NCBI GenBank assembly: GCA_025359355.1
Contig: JANYGR010000191.1
Span: 1-14,575, forward strand
Origin: Bacteroidota bacterium
Lineage (GTDB): Bacteria; Bacteroidota; Bacteroidia; B-17B0; Aurantibacillaceae
Direction of reading: 5' to 3'
Length of the DNA: 14,575 nucleotides
The notes below the pieces were generated by a model. The model saw nothing but the letters and a program-made list of their open reading frames with translations. It made no database searches and was not told where the DNA came from. A program made the translations under genes and the position numbers. Each line of letters begins with the position of its first letter. Position 1 is the stretch's first letter. Shown here piece by piece: positions 14,456 through 14,575 of the stretch.

Positions 14456-14512
14456 ATCTAACGGTGACATTTGTTACATTAGAATCTTGTAGTAACTATC
14501 CTATATAGAAGT

Positions 14513-14575
14513 TTAATTTTCAAAAAAAGAAATAGTTTGTTGTATCACTGTATTGGCCTGTTCAGGATAATCAGC
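14513..14575 (-). CDS. possible 3' end of a gene leaving the window (alpha/beta-hydrolase-like tail)
   Basis: The minus-strand frame is open from the window edge to a TAA at 14515-14513, giving ADYPEQANTVIQQTISFFEN. The pattern PE.xN..I...I.FF resembles the last helix of alpha/beta-hydrolase proteins. Only 20 codons are visible, so an open frame could occur by chance; the family guess is weak. Confidence 0.35.
   Translation of the reverse strand, partial: ADYPEQANTVIQQTISFFEN

Larger units (their letters stand above)
13999..14512. other. gene-free stretch with recombinase relic and repeats
   Basis: No intact gene is visible in these 514 nt. It holds the TPR gene leader, a recombinase C-terminal relic (14129-14248), a 21-bp palindrome (14340-14360) and a REP-like repeat (14417-14455). 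On the minus strand TAACACACGG near 14361-14370 repeats the sequence just after the end of the 382-aa gene (near 10890-10899), suggesting another worn cassette boundary. I see nothing recognisable in 14249-14339 or 14456-14512. Confidence 0.5.

Overview
The window looks like chromosomal DNA from a member of the Bacteroidota. The evidence is its AT-rich composition, start codons without Shine-Dalgarno sequences (several of them TTG), two good matches to the Bacteroidota -7 promoter element TAnnTTTG, and typical protein architectures (TPR plus SpoIIE phosphatase, membrane-anchored M23 peptidase, Bacteroidota-style QueE). No rRNA, tRNA, CRISPR array or intact insertion sequence was seen.

Layout. 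(1) 1-3921, plus strand: the 3' part of a CsgG/FlgO-like protein with a long helical/TPR-like tail, followed 6 nt later by a TPR plus SpoIIE-type PP2C phosphatase, probably one transcription unit. (2) About 3922-4652: a lone small membrane-protein gene on the minus strand whose upstream flank resembles those of the genes in region 5. (3) 4653-9061, minus strand: a run starting from a good promoter at 9029-9061. It holds a WbpD-type sugar N-acetyltransferase, a small protein and nucleotidyltransferase pair resembling a toxin-antitoxin module, a Gfo/Idh sugar oxidoreductase, a TviB/WbpO-type nucleotide-sugar dehydrogenase, and queE after an elaborate inverted repeat. The sugar genes point to a di-N-acetylated uronic acid for surface polysaccharide; the aminotransferase normally needed is not in the window. 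(4) 9093-10863, plus strand: rluF and a membrane-anchored M23 (LytM-type) peptidase with its own promoter. (5) About 10888-14250, minus strand: four unrelated accessory genes all in one orientation (an anchored protein of unknown function, two small membrane proteins, an eight-repeat TPR protein). They are separated by recurring boundary motifs and at least one attC-like imperfect hairpin site, and are followed upstream by the C-terminal remnant of a tyrosine recombinase. (6) 14250-14575: degenerate intergenic DNA with a 21-bp palindrome and a REP-like repeat, then the last 20 codons of a possible gene leaving the window.

The most interesting signal is region 5, with a possible outlier in region 2. 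It looks like a decayed, integron-like cassette cluster with a recombinase relic. The individual genes are mostly not recognisable by function, and the cassette reading is an inference from repeats, orientation and one hairpin. The second is the toxin-antitoxin-like pair embedded, with start/stop overlaps, in the polysaccharide operon.
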